Assembly (NCBI RefSeq): GCF_015710975.1
Contig: NZ_CP049783.1
Location: forward strand, 3,014,001-3,078,000
DNA length: 64,000 nt
Origin: Paenibacillus polymyxa
GTDB taxonomy: Bacteria > Bacillota > Bacilli > Paenibacillales > Paenibacillaceae
Direction: 5' to 3'
Numbering within the stretch: the first letter of the stretch is position 1; each line of letters starts with the position of its first letter. Made by a program: the position numbers and the translations under genes. Under the pieces are notes generated by a model. That model did no database searches. It worked only from the letters and a program-made list of their open reading frames with translations, and was not told the origin of the DNA. This document shows positions 10,246 to 18,578 of the stretch, one piece after another.

Positions 10246-10442
10246 GAGTTTCCTCCTTAATCTGTAAATAAGAACATCCATTAAAGATATCATACTGCAC
10301 AGGTTCCCGCCAACAGACCAGCGATATTCATGAAAACAGAGTGAAAGCACTTTAAAGTTTTAATAAAATTAGATAAGCTGTGATTAAGCGATGCCCAATC
10401 GCAAATTAAAGCCAATTTCACGTTTTTTCGGCGAAATCGGTT

Positions 10443-10471
10443 TTGTGATCTGGATAGAGAAGGATTATAAT
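10443..10471 (+). promoter_or_regulatory. SigA promoter of the ktrBA riboswitch leader
   Basis: TTGTGA (10443-10448), a 17-base spacer, and a perfect TATAAT (10466-10471). Transcription would start near 10478, about 30 bases before the riboswitch aptamer. Confidence 0.75.
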
Positions 10472-10504
10472 CTTGAGGCAATGCCTATGAAATATATGGG
10501 TAAT

Positions 10505-10665
10505 GACATACATTTAAGCCGAATTTCTGTGAGAAAACGGGGGAACCATGTTACTGGGGTGAATTTTACAGCCGATCCTGATGGACCGGAAGTGTAAATA
10601 GGGCATACTGTGCTGCCCGAATCCGTCAGCTAACCTCGTAGGCTGTGGGCAGGAACCAAGTCAGG
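10505..10665 (+). promoter_or_regulatory. ydaO/yuaA-type cyclic di-AMP riboswitch
   Basis: The segment contains the family's conserved blocks in order: GGGGGAACC (10540-10547 region), GGGGTGAAT (10556-10564), AGGGCATAC (about 10600) and GCCCGAATCCGTCAGCTAACC (about 10614-10634) with CTCGTAGGC. Established knowledge: these riboswitches bind c-di-AMP and switch off expression, often of potassium uptake genes. Here the aptamer sits in the leader of ktrB-ktrA and is followed by an intrinsic terminator, so high c-di-AMP should stop transcription before the potassium transporter genes. Confidence 0.95.
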
Positions 10666-10670
10666 CACTC

Positions 10671-10692
10671 GGTTTTCCGGTGTCTTTTTTTG
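10671..10692 (+). terminator. Riboswitch expression-platform terminator
   Basis: AGGCACtCGG pairs with CCGGTGTCT (one bulge, one G-T pair) around TTTT, followed by seven T (10684-10690). It immediately follows the c-di-AMP aptamer. Confidence 0.8.
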
Positions 10693-10726
10693 TGTGTATA
10701 AGTGTGAATAAAAGTTTGCTGAGTTA

Positions 10727-10880
10727 AGGACGCTGCGCGTTCCATTTGATCTTCCAATCGCTGTTGCCACTGAATTTTTTTGATTTTCTAGACCTTGATA
10801 AGGGTAAAATTCAGAGTCAAAGGCGAGCGCTATCGCTTCTCCAGATTCAAATGGACCGCTTCGCTGCTGCCCGCCTTAAA
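10727..10880. repeat. Long imperfect palindromic repeat, copy A
   Basis: The left arm (from GGACGCTGCGCGTTCCATTTGATCT) and the right arm (ending ...CCAGATTCAAATGGACCGCTTCGCTGC) form an imperfect inverted repeat, arms of roughly 65-75 bases. The core CGCTATCGCTTCTCCAGATTCAAA recurs in inverse orientation near 23915, so this is a dispersed repeat family. It lies in the ktrB leader, between the riboswitch terminator and the RBS. Confidence 0.7.
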
Positions 10881-10934
10881 GTCATCAAACGTTCCATGAG
10901 GTAGTTACGTAAAGTGTAGTGAGTATTGAAAGGC

Positions 10935-10962
10935 AAAAGTATCCCGCTTTGCGGATACTTTT
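10935..10962. other. Perfect 10-bp hairpin in the ktrB leader
   Basis: AAAAGTATCC pairs with GGATACTTTT around CGCTTTGC, followed by CTGATTTAT. The T-run is too broken for a confident terminator call; it could be an RNA stabiliser, or a second attenuator about 95 bases before ktrB. Confidence 0.5.
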
Positions 10963-11056
10963 CTGATTTATAAAAGAAACTGAAAAGAATTGGTGATTTT
11001 ATGAGCTGAGCGATCTCCATGCTCATAGTTCACCAAGGAGGAGAAGTGATGAATAA

Positions 11057-12397
11057 ATGAATCCCAATGCAAGCTGGCTTCGGCTTTCTCCACCGCAAAT
11101 ATTCGTTGCAGGCTTTGCCATTATCATTCTAATAGGTAGTTTATTGTTAATGCTGCCCATTTCTAATACAACAGGAAAACCACTTGCGTTTATAGACGCT
11201 TTGTTTACTGCCGCTTCCGCGACCTGTGTAACTGGGCTTGTCGTTAAGGATACAGGGCTCTTTTTTACAACCTTTGGTCAAATTGTCATCGTTGCGTTGA
11301 TTCAGATTGGCGGACTTGGCTTTATGACTATGGCTACCTTGATCGCGCTGGTGTTCAAGCGTCGGATTTCCTTGCGGGAGCGCCTTATTTTGCAAGAAGC
11401 GATGAATCAGACCTCTGTCGAAGGAATTGTCGGATTGATCCGCAAGGTGCTATGGTACTCGCTGATGATTGAGGGCGTATGTGCAATCATTTTTTCGATT
11501 CGCTGGTCGTTTGATATGCCTGTAGGCAGGGCGATTTATTTTGGGATTTGGCATGCTATTTCCATGTTTAATAATGCTGGTTTTGATTTATTCGGTGAAT
11601 TTCGCAGCCTGACAGGTTATGTATATGATCCGATTGTTAATTTTACAGCCATGTTCCTCATTATTTCGGGTGGCATTGGTTTTGTAGTGATGTCAGACCT
11701 GGCAGATTATCGCAAGCGTAAGAGACTGTCCTTGCATACCAAGGTGGTACTCAGCATGACAGCTGCTCTGATTGTCGTCGGGACGCTTGTCATTTTTGTA
11801 TTTGAGTTTACGAATCCGAAGACGCTTGGCTCGCTTGATTGGGGTGGTAAACTGCTGGGTTCTTTATTCCAGTCCGTTACCCCTCGCACCGCAGGTGCCA
11901 ACACGCTGGACATTGCAGGCTTGCGGCAGGCTACGCAGTTTTTTATCATCATACTCATGTTTATTGGGGCTTCGCCTGGCTCCACTGGAGGCGGGATTAA
12001 GACCACTACATTTGCTCTGCTCATTGGAGCGGTGTTTTCGATGCTGCGGGGACGGGAAGACATTGTGCTGTTCCGGTACCGACTTGCGCAGGCACGCATT
12101 TATAAGGCTTTGACTATTACATTGCTGGGGTTGCTGTTCGTGATTGGGGTGACGATGATTCTGTCCGCAACCGAAGATCATCATTTTCTGATGATCTTGT
12201 TCGAGACGGTGTCTGCCTTTGGTACGGTAGGACTGTCCATGGGGCTTACACCTGATTTGACAGTTGTAGGCAAGCTGGTGATTACTCTGACGATGTTTGC
12301 AGGCAGGCTGGGTCCACTCACGCTAGCTTATGCACTGGGACCGAAAAAGGGTAAGGAATTGTATCGTCATCCAGAAGGTAAAATAATTATAGGGTAA
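11057..12397 (+). CDS. ktrB: Ktr potassium uptake system, membrane subunit KtrB
   Basis: The membrane translocating subunit of a Na-dependent potassium uptake system, forming a dimer on a cytosolic KtrA ring. It has 446 residues with about ten hydrophobic segments arranged as four pore repeats. The selectivity-filter segments are visible: TCVTGLVV (G60), FNNAGFD (about 172), TPRTAGA (about 275) and FGTVGLS (about 388). The SPGSTGGGIKTTTF segment near 310 is characteristic of Trk/Ktr proteins. AAGGAGGAG lies upstream; a three-codon ORF (ATG AAT AAA TGA, 11049-11060) overlaps the start and may couple translation. ktrA follows after 18 bases. Confidence 0.93.
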   Translation: MNPNASWLRLSPPQIFVAGFAIIILIGSLLLMLPISNTTGKPLAFIDALFTAASATCVTGLVVKDTGLFFTTFGQIVIVALIQIGGLGFMTMATLIALVFKRRISLRERLILQEAMNQTSVEGIVGLIRKVLWYSLMIEGVCAIIFSIRWSFDMPVGRAIYFGIWHAISMFNNAGFDLFGEFRSLTGYVYDPIVNFTAMFLIISGGIGFVVMSDLADYRKRKRLSLHTKVVLSMTAALIVVGTLVIFVFEFTNPKTLGSLDWGGKLLGSLFQSVTPRTAGANTLDIAGLRQATQFFIIILMFIGASPGSTGGGIKTTTFALLIGAVFSMLRGREDIVLFRYRLAQARIYKALTITLLGLLFVIGVTMILSATEDHHFLMILFETVSAFGTVGLSMGLTPDLTVVGKLVITLTMFAGRLGPLTLAYALGPKKGKELYRHPEGKIIIG

Positions 12398-12415
12398 GGG
12401 AGTTTTCGAGTAGAT

Positions 12416-13093
12416 ATGAAAACGCAGCAGTTTGTAGTCATTGGCTTGGGACGGTTTGGCTCAAGCCTGGCTTTGCAATTGGTGGATATGGGGTGCGAGG
12501 TGCTGGGCATTGATCGGAATGAGGATGTTGTGGACAGTATGAGTGAGATTCTGACACATACTGTCGTGGCGGACGCTACAGATGAGGATGCCTTGCGGTC
12601 ACTCGGCATACGTAATTTCGATTGCGGCATTGTTGCGATTGGTGATGATATTCAGGTAAGCATCCTGACCGCCATTTTGCTGAAGGAGCTGGGTGTGAGA
12701 AAAGTCGTAGCCAAAGCCATATCTGTGCTGCATGGGCGTGCGTTAGAGAAGCTTGGGGTGGACCGAGTCATTTATCCGGAACGGGATATGGGTATTCGAG
12801 TAGCGCATCAGCTGGTCACGCCTAATCTGCTCGATTATTTGGAGCTGTCCAAGGAATACAGCATTGTAGAACTTAATGTGCCTGCATGTCTGAATGGCAA
12901 AACGTTGGCAGAATTAAATGCTCGCACCCGCTTTGGTTGCAGCATCGTGGCGCTTCATACGGCGAATGGTATCTTGATCGCACCGACAGCTATGGATCGG
13001 CTGAAAGCAGACGATATTATGGTCATTATCGGCTCCAATGATAATATCGGCCGCTTTGAGGATGAGGTCGTTAATGTCAATGAAGAGGGTTAA
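12416..13093 (+). CDS. ktrA: Ktr potassium uptake system, regulatory subunit KtrA (RCK)
   Basis: The cytosolic RCK-domain protein that gates KtrB in response to nucleotides and, through its C-terminal domain, often c-di-AMP. It has 225 residues. FVVIGLGRFGSSLA (residues 6-19) is the NAD/ATP-binding glycine motif of RCK_N, DATDEDAL follows near residue 56, and an RCK_C/TrkA_C domain begins near residue 140. With the riboswitch upstream, the system may be controlled by c-di-AMP at both the RNA and protein levels. The order ktrB-ktrA is the reverse of B. subtilis ktrAB. Confidence 0.92.
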   Translation: MKTQQFVVIGLGRFGSSLALQLVDMGCEVLGIDRNEDVVDSMSEILTHTVVADATDEDALRSLGIRNFDCGIVAIGDDIQVSILTAILLKELGVRKVVAKAISVLHGRALEKLGVDRVIYPERDMGIRVAHQLVTPNLLDYLELSKEYSIVELNVPACLNGKTLAELNARTRFGCSIVALHTANGILIAPTAMDRLKADDIMVIIGSNDNIGRFEDEVVNVNEEG

Positions 13094-13098
13094 ATCCT

Positions 13099-14013
13099 CT
13101 ATACCATACGGTAGCCTGCAAACGATGCGCGTGTCTCGCTAATCCAGCGTCGTGCTGTTGGGCCGAGATCGGCCGTTTCTGAGTAGATGAGGGAGGTCGT
13201 TCGGCGTGTCTCCTTCAAATCAGGCAAGTACAATGCAGTAAGTCCATTATCTCGCAGCAGTTCGCTGCGCAAATAGGATTTGGGCAGCAAAGCGGATGCC
13301 TTGCAGGTGGGAAGCAGGCGTACAATCGCCTCGAAGGAGTCGATTTCCATGCGGATATCCGGCATAATGCCGCTACGCTGGAACAAGTCATCCGTCAGAC
13401 TGCGGTACCAGGTTCCTTTGGAGAAAATAATCATCGGCAATCCTTGCAAGTCCTTCATTGAAGCCGTTCCTGTCTTGACAGTTAATTCATGTCCGATGGG
13501 GACGACTAGCTCCAAATGATCGTCAAATAACGGAATGCAACGCAGTCCAGCTTCATGAATGGCAGACCCGACAACGCCGGCGTCTGCTTTTTTGTCGCGT
13601 ACAAAGGCAACGATTTCATGCGTCTTGCCGGTGAGCAGCTTTAGCTCAGTCTGAGGATGCTTGCTCATGAAAGCTTCGACGAGGGTAGGCAGCGTCGTTT
13701 GGAGTGTCGTGAGACTAGCGCCCAGTGTAAGCATGCTCTGAGCTTCATTTTTGTGCTGGGACAGCTTTTGTAAGAAGCGAAGCTGACGTTGCCGTTGCTC
13801 CAGCGCGAAAGTATATACAAATCGGCCAGTCGATGTAATTTCGAGCCGTTTGCCCCGACGATCAAAGAGATGGACACCCAGCTCTTCCTCCAGCTTGGCA
13901 ATTTTGCGAGACAGGGCGGGTTGGGACAAATTCAGCAGTTTGGAGGCTTTATTCAAGCTGGACTGCTCGACAATGACGGCAAAAGCGTTCAAATCCTCAA
14001 ACAAATCTTCCAC
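13099..14013 (-). CDS. LysR-family transcriptional regulator, divergent from sdhCAB
   Basis: A DNA-binding regulator of 304 residues with an N-terminal winged helix (SLNKASKLLNLSQPALSRKIAKLEEELGVHLFDRRGKRLEITSTG) and a periplasmic-binding-like effector domain. The start is GTG at 14013; AGAGGAA is closer to it than ideal, so the true start may be a few codons downstream. It is transcribed away from sdhC with a 217-base gap, the classic arrangement for a LysR protein controlling its divergent neighbour, so control of succinate dehydrogenase is a reasonable inference. Its 3' end meets ktrA almost directly. The effector is unknown. Confidence 0.85.
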   Translation of the reverse strand: MEDLFEDLNAFAVIVEQSSLNKASKLLNLSQPALSRKIAKLEEELGVHLFDRRGKRLEITSTGRFVYTFALEQRQRQLRFLQKLSQHKNEAQSMLTLGASLTTLQTTLPTLVEAFMSKHPQTELKLLTGKTHEIVAFVRDKKADAGVVGSAIHEAGLRCIPLFDDHLELVVPIGHELTVKTGTASMKDLQGLPMIIFSKGTWYRSLTDDLFQRSGIMPDIRMEIDSFEAIVRLLPTCKASALLPKSYLRSELLRDNGLTALYLPDLKETRRTTSLIYSETADLGPTARRWISETRASFAGYRMV

Positions 14014-14230
14014 TTCCTCTCTATATGCAAAAAAGACATAATAATTAATACGTATATTGCAATTCCATTATAAGCCGAAAAGGAGTAACATGAAAGCGAC
14101 ACAAGATGTTCACACTTTTGTTTTTCCTTATAAGGGACACCTTGTTGAACATTCCCTGTCGGGAACTGTCATTTTATATGTTATATTACTATTGAAAACG
14201 CTATTATTGGGAGAAGGGAGCATGACCTAG

Positions 14231-14905
14231 ATGAGAGGATTTTATTCCAGAAAGCTGCATTCGCTTCTTGGCGTCATTCCATTGGCTCTATTTTTTGTTG
14301 AGCATTTGGTGACGAACTTCACAGCGGTGGAGGGCGGCAAGGAAGGTTTTAATCGCAGCGTGGCCTTCCTGAATGGTTTGCCGCTGGTTATTGTGTTAGA
14401 AACGTTATTCATCTACTTGCCATTACTGTTCCACGGAATCTATGGCTTGTATATCGCTTATCAGGCTGACCCGAATGTCAAAAGGTTTGGCTATTCGCGT
14501 AACTGGCGCTTTTTGTTCCAGCGTATTTCCGGCGTCATTACGTTTGTATTTATTATCTGGCACGTATACGACACACGCTTTCAGGTGGCCCTAGGTAATG
14601 TAACTCATGAGGAGCTAGGCGGCGTAATGCATGGTATAGTGACGAACCCGGTCTATTTTATTTTGTATTTAATCAGTGTCGTTTCGGCATCATTTCACTT
14701 TGCTAATGGACTGTGGGCATTTATGGTCAGTTGGGGGATTACCGTGGGACCACGTGCCCAAAAAGTATCTTCCTATATCTGTATGACCCTGTTCGTGGTG
14801 GTGTCGATCGGCTTCGTTGCTTCCCTGCTTGCATTTCGCAGCGCGGAATTCCAGGAAACGGCAACAGCCTTGGTGCAATGCAGCGCCTTTAAACAGCTAC
14901 TGTAA
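14231..14905 (+). CDS. sdhC: Succinate dehydrogenase cytochrome b558 subunit
   Basis: The di-haem membrane anchor of complex II, passing electrons from SdhB to menaquinone. It has 224 residues with five predicted membrane segments, e.g. LLGVIPLALFFVEHLVTNF, VIVLETLFIYLPLLFHGIYGLY and ISGVITFVFIIWHVYDT. Histidines in the membrane segments (in VEHL, LLFHG, IWHVY, ASFHFANG) are the expected haem ligands. GAAGGGAG precedes the ATG. It is first of an sdhC-A-B operon and shows no SdhD, as expected for the Firmicute type. Confidence 0.93.
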   Translation: MRGFYSRKLHSLLGVIPLALFFVEHLVTNFTAVEGGKEGFNRSVAFLNGLPLVIVLETLFIYLPLLFHGIYGLYIAYQADPNVKRFGYSRNWRFLFQRISGVITFVFIIWHVYDTRFQVALGNVTHEELGGVMHGIVTNPVYFILYLISVVSASFHFANGLWAFMVSWGITVGPRAQKVSSYICMTLFVVVSIGFVASLLAFRSAEFQETATALVQCSAFKQLL

Positions 14906-14998
14906 ATGAGTTATTTAAATGATACATCGTGTTGAGATTCTATTCTGATTTGTAAAAGGGGATTTAGTACAAATCCTGAAAAGAAGGAGTGAGCAGAA

Positions 14999-16744
14999 AT
15001 GGCAGCATCCAACATTATTGTCGTGGGCGGCGGTCTGGCAGGTCTAATGGCTACGATCAAGGCGGCAGAAGCGGGAGTCCACGTTCATCTATTTTCTTTG
15101 GTTCCGGTCAAAAGATCCCACTCCGTTTGTGCGCAGGGCGGCATTAACGGTGCGGTAAATACCAAAGGTGAGGGAGACTCACCCTGGATTCACTTTGATG
15201 ATTCAGTCTATGGCGGTGACTTTCTGGCCAACCAGCCGCCGGTAAAAGCGATGTGCGAAGCGGCTCCGGGAATTATCCATCTCATGGACCGCATGGGTGT
15301 TATGTTCAATCGGACACCAGAAGGACTGCTAGATTTCCGCCGCTTTGGCGGTACCCAGCATCATCGGACAGCCTTCGCTGGCGCGACGACAGGACAGCAG
15401 CTCCTGTACGCTCTCGATGAGCAGGTACGGCGCTGGGAATCTGCTGGTTTGGTGACCAAGTATGAGAACTGGGAGTTTTTACAGGCTGTACTGGATGATG
15501 AAGGCATCTGCCGAGGGATTTGCGGGCAAGATTTGCGTACGATGGAAGTGAAGACTTTTGCAGCGGACGCCGTTATTTTGGCATCCGGTGGTCCCGGAAT
15601 TATTTTCGGCAAAACCACAAATTCCGTTATTAATACCGGTACAGCTGCCGGTGCAGTGTATCAGCAAGGCGTTCGCTATGCGAACGGTGAGTTTATACAG
15701 ATTCATCCAACGGCTATACCCGGTGACGACAAGCTGCGTCTCATGTCCGAGTCGGCACGGGGGGAAGGCGGTCGCATTTGGACGTATAAAGACGGGAAGC
15801 CATGGTATTTCCTTGAAGAAAAGTATCCGGCTTATGGAAATCTGGTCCCTCGCGACATTGCGACACGTGAAATATTCAGCGTATGTGTTGATGATGGACT
15901 GGGTATTAATGGCGAGAACATGGTCTATCTGGATTTGTCCCACAAGGACCCGAAAGAGCTGGATGTAAAGCTGGGCGGCATTATTGAAATTTATGAAAAA
16001 TTCGTCGGCGACGATCCGCGTAAAATCCCAATGAAAATATTCCCGGCTGTTCATTATTCAATGGGCGGCATGTGGGTCGATTATAATCAGATGACAAATA
16101 TACCGGGTCTGTTCGCAGCTGGTGAATGTGAGTTCCAGTATCACGGAGCGAACCGCTTGGGTGCAAACTCATTGCTGTCGGCCATTTACGGCGGGATGGT
16201 GGCTGGACCGAAGGCTGTGGAATATATTAAGGGCTTGAAAAAGTCTGCACAGGATGTAGCTTCTTCGGTATTTGATGCGGCAGTCCATCAGCAGACAGAG
16301 AAGTATGAACGTATTTTGCATATGGACGGTAAGGAAAATGCCTATGTTCTTCATAAAGAGCTAGGTGAGTGGATGACGAACAATATGACCGTGGTTCGTT
16401 ATAATGACAAGCTGGAAGCTACGATTCACAAGATCAAGGAGCTGAAGGAGCGTTACTCGAACATTAACATTAATGACGCTTCGCGCTGGAATAATGCGGG
16501 TGCTGCGTTTACACGGCAGTTGTGGAACATGATGGAGCTGGCCGAAGCGATGACCAAAGGGGCGCTGCTGCGCAACGAAAGTCGCGGGGCCCATTACAAG
16601 CCGGACTTCCCGGACCGCAATGATGAAGATTATTTGAAAACGACGATTGCAGATTGGACACCGGAAGGACCACAAATTTCGTATGAAGAGGTCGACGTTT
16701 CACTGATCAAGCCGCGTGTTCGAGATTATTCCAAGAGCAAATAA
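14999..16744 (+). CDS. sdhA: Succinate dehydrogenase flavoprotein subunit
   Basis: The catalytic subunit of complex II, oxidising succinate to fumarate with covalently bound FAD. It has 581 residues. VVGGGLAGLMA (residues 8-18) is the dinucleotide-binding motif; KRSHSVCAQGGIN places H41 at the covalent FAD site; GGTQHHRTAFAGATTGQ and the HYSMGGMWVD segment belong to the active site and the FAD domain, and GANSLLSAIYGGMVAG is a family signature. AGAAGGAG precedes the ATG. It sits 93 bases after sdhC and 19 before sdhB. Confidence 0.96.
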   Translation: MAASNIIVVGGGLAGLMATIKAAEAGVHVHLFSLVPVKRSHSVCAQGGINGAVNTKGEGDSPWIHFDDSVYGGDFLANQPPVKAMCEAAPGIIHLMDRMGVMFNRTPEGLLDFRRFGGTQHHRTAFAGATTGQQLLYALDEQVRRWESAGLVTKYENWEFLQAVLDDEGICRGICGQDLRTMEVKTFAADAVILASGGPGIIFGKTTNSVINTGTAAGAVYQQGVRYANGEFIQIHPTAIPGDDKLRLMSESARGEGGRIWTYKDGKPWYFLEEKYPAYGNLVPRDIATREIFSVCVDDGLGINGENMVYLDLSHKDPKELDVKLGGIIEIYEKFVGDDPRKIPMKIFPAVHYSMGGMWVDYNQMTNIPGLFAAGECEFQYHGANRLGANSLLSAIYGGMVAGPKAVEYIKGLKKSAQDVASSVFDAAVHQQTEKYERILHMDGKENAYVLHKELGEWMTNNMTVVRYNDKLEATIHKIKELKERYSNININDASRWNNAGAAFTRQLWNMMELAEAMTKGALLRNESRGAHYKPDFPDRNDEDYLKTTIADWTPEGPQISYEEVDVSLIKPRVRDYSKSK

Positions 16745-16763
16745 CAGAAGGGAGTGTATTTAG

Positions 16764-17531
16764 ATGTCGGAGCAAGTAGTGAAGTCGAATAAAACAGTGA
16801 AGTTCGTGGTTACTCGTCAGGATGAGCCTAACGCTAGTTCCTATACGGAAGAATTCGAATTGGCATACAGACCGGGAATGAACGTGATCAGCGCGCTGAT
16901 GGAAATTCAGCGTAACCCGGTAGACAGCCAAGGTAAAGAGACGGCTCCGGTGTGCTGGGAGTCGAACTGCCTGGAGGAAGTATGTGGAGCTTGCTCCATG
17001 GTGATTAACGGCAAACCGCGTCAGGCGTGTGCGGCGCTTGTCGATAAGCTGGAGCAGCCGATTACGATTGCGCCGATGAGTACATTTCCGGTCGTACGGG
17101 ATTTGGTCATTGACCGCAGCCGGATGTTTAACGCGCTCAAGAAGGTCAAAGCGTGGATTCCGATTGACGGTACCTACGATCTGGGGCCGGGTCCTAGAAT
17201 GGCAGAGAAAAAGCGTCAGTGGGCGTATGAGCTGTCCAAGTGCATGACCTGTGGTGTCTGTCTGGAAGCATGCCCGAACGTCAATGAGAAGACGACGTTC
17301 ATCGGACCTGCGGCGATATCTCAGGTTCGCCTGTTTAATAGCCATCCGACAGGGGAAATGAATCAGGAGGAGCGCCTGGATGCATTGATGACGGACGACG
17401 GGCTGGAGGGCTGTGGTAATTCGCAAAACTGTGTACGCTCTTGCCCGAAAGGCATTCCATTGACAACTTCCATTGCCGAAATGAACAAGCAAACGACCAA
17501 GCATATGTTCAAGCGCTGGCTGACTGTGTAG
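16764..17531 (+). CDS. sdhB: Succinate dehydrogenase iron-sulfur subunit
   Basis: Carries electrons from SdhA to the cytochrome through three clusters. It has 255 residues. The [2Fe-2S] ligands are C69, C74, C77 and C89 (CLEEVCGACSM ... QAC); KCMTCGVCLEACP and NCVRSCPKG supply the [4Fe-4S] and [3Fe-4S] sites. GAAGGGAG precedes the ATG. It ends the operon at a strong terminator. Confidence 0.96.
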   Translation: MSEQVVKSNKTVKFVVTRQDEPNASSYTEEFELAYRPGMNVISALMEIQRNPVDSQGKETAPVCWESNCLEEVCGACSMVINGKPRQACAALVDKLEQPITIAPMSTFPVVRDLVIDRSRMFNALKKVKAWIPIDGTYDLGPGPRMAEKKRQWAYELSKCMTCGVCLEACPNVNEKTTFIGPAAISQVRLFNSHPTGEMNQEERLDALMTDDGLEGCGNSQNCVRSCPKGIPLTTSIAEMNKQTTKHMFKRWLTV

Positions 17532-17556
17532 CAGAGCCAGCCCATAGGTTGTACTC

Positions 17557-17597
17557 AAACAGGCTTCTTCCCAAACCGGAGAAAGCCTGTTTTTTTG
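17557..17597 (+). terminator. Terminator of the sdhCAB operon
   Basis: AAACAGGCTT pairs perfectly with AAGCCTGTTT around a 16-base loop and runs into seven or more T. Confidence 0.9.
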
Positions 17598-17650
17598 CGC
17601 TCAGGAATGATGGAGGGTAACATGGAGTAAGGAGCGAGGGACAGCACTTA

Positions 17651-17659
17651 TGGTATAAT
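17651..17659 (+). promoter_or_regulatory. Extended -10 promoter of the AAC(3)-family gene
   Basis: TGGTATAAT is an extended -10 element (TGn plus perfect TATAAT, 17654-17659). No good -35 is visible at 16-18 bases. The start codon at 17702 is about 43 bases downstream. Confidence 0.55.
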
Positions 17660-17701
17660 TAGAGTATTGTGTATCGTTTTGGAGAAAAGGAGGCTGGACA
17701 G

Positions 17702-18511
17702 GTGACTGTGCAACCGATAACGAATCGACCTGTCACGAGGTCGGATGTAATGAAAGGATTAAAGGAACTGGGAATTCGGAGCGGCATGACATTGCTTGTT
17801 CACTCGTCGATGCGCAGCTTTGGACGCTTTGTTCCAGGCGGGGCCTCCACCATTCTTGCCGCATTAACCGAAGCGATTGGCCGGGAAGGAACGCTGGTGA
17901 TGCCAACACAGTCACACGACTTGACAGATCCGTCCACCTGGATGAACCCGCCTCTGGATGAGTCATGGTGGGAACTGGTCCGCGAGGAAATGCCCGCTTA
18001 TGATCCGCCCTGGACGCTGACCGGAGGGATGGGCGTCATTGTAGAAACGTTCCGTGGCCTGCCGGGAACAGTGCGCAGCGGGCATCCGCACGTTTCTCTG
18101 GCGGGGCGTGGACCTGCTGCTTTAGGCTTGCTGGAAGCGCATGAGCTTGATTTTGGGCTGGGTGAGCATTCGCCCTTGGCAAAGCTGTATGAGGCAGATG
18201 CCTATGTACTGTTGCTGGGCTGCGGACATGACAGCAACACCTCCTTACATTTGGCAGAATATCGAACAGCCTATAATGGACGTGAAGTTGTCACGCATCA
18301 AGCCCCTATGATGGTGGATGGGACCAAAGCGTGGGTGTCTTTTCAGGATTATAATATTACCTCGGATGATTTTGAGCAGCTGGGACTTGATTTTGAGCGG
18401 GAATGTCCCACATCCTTTACGCGGGTGAACATTGGAGAGGCTTCATGTTTTTTCGCAAGGCAACGAGATTTGGTTGACTATGCAGAGCAGTGGTTATCCA
18501 CTCATCGCTAG
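17702..18511 (+). CDS. AAC(3)-family N-acetyltransferase (YokD-like)
   Basis: A member of the aminoglycoside 3-N-acetyltransferase fold family, which uses acetyl-CoA to acetylate an amino group; many chromosomal members (YokD type) have no proven antibiotic substrate. It has 269 residues. Visible family segments are LLVHSSMRSFGRFVPGG, GTLVMPTQSHD, GGMGVIVETFRGLPGTVRS, HPHVSLAGRG and HSPLAKLYEADAYVLLLGCG. I chose GTG 17702, eight bases after AAGGAGG; an earlier GTG (17669) lies too near the promoter -10. It stands alone between the sdh operon and a phosphoesterase gene, so resistance is possible but not shown. Confidence 0.82.
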   Translation: MTVQPITNRPVTRSDVMKGLKELGIRSGMTLLVHSSMRSFGRFVPGGASTILAALTEAIGREGTLVMPTQSHDLTDPSTWMNPPLDESWWELVREEMPAYDPPWTLTGGMGVIVETFRGLPGTVRSGHPHVSLAGRGPAALGLLEAHELDFGLGEHSPLAKLYEADAYVLLLGCGHDSNTSLHLAEYRTAYNGREVVTHQAPMMVDGTKAWVSFQDYNITSDDFEQLGLDFERECPTSFTRVNIGEASCFFARQRDLVDYAEQWLSTHR

Positions 18512-18578
18512 AGCTTCTGGACAGTAGGGAAATCTGAGAAATGAGATAGAAAGGACAGAACGCAAGGGGGGACGCATA

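Noticed and set aside
10391..10597. A 68-codon open frame upstream of ktrB
   Set aside because: It has no RBS and overlaps the promoter and the conserved core of the c-di-AMP riboswitch; the sequence is explained by RNA.
14087..14102. Possible CcpA (cre) site, TGAAAGCGACACA, upstream of sdhC
   Set aside because: The second half departs from the consensus at too many positions for a call.
15479..16054. Long antisense open frame (191 codons) inside sdhA
   Set aside because: No RBS, composition typical of the reverse strand of a conserved gene, and sdhA is certain on the plus strand.
16707..17558. Antisense open frame of 283 codons covering sdhB
   Set aside because: Shadow of the highly conserved iron-sulfur subunit gene; begins and ends without expression signals.
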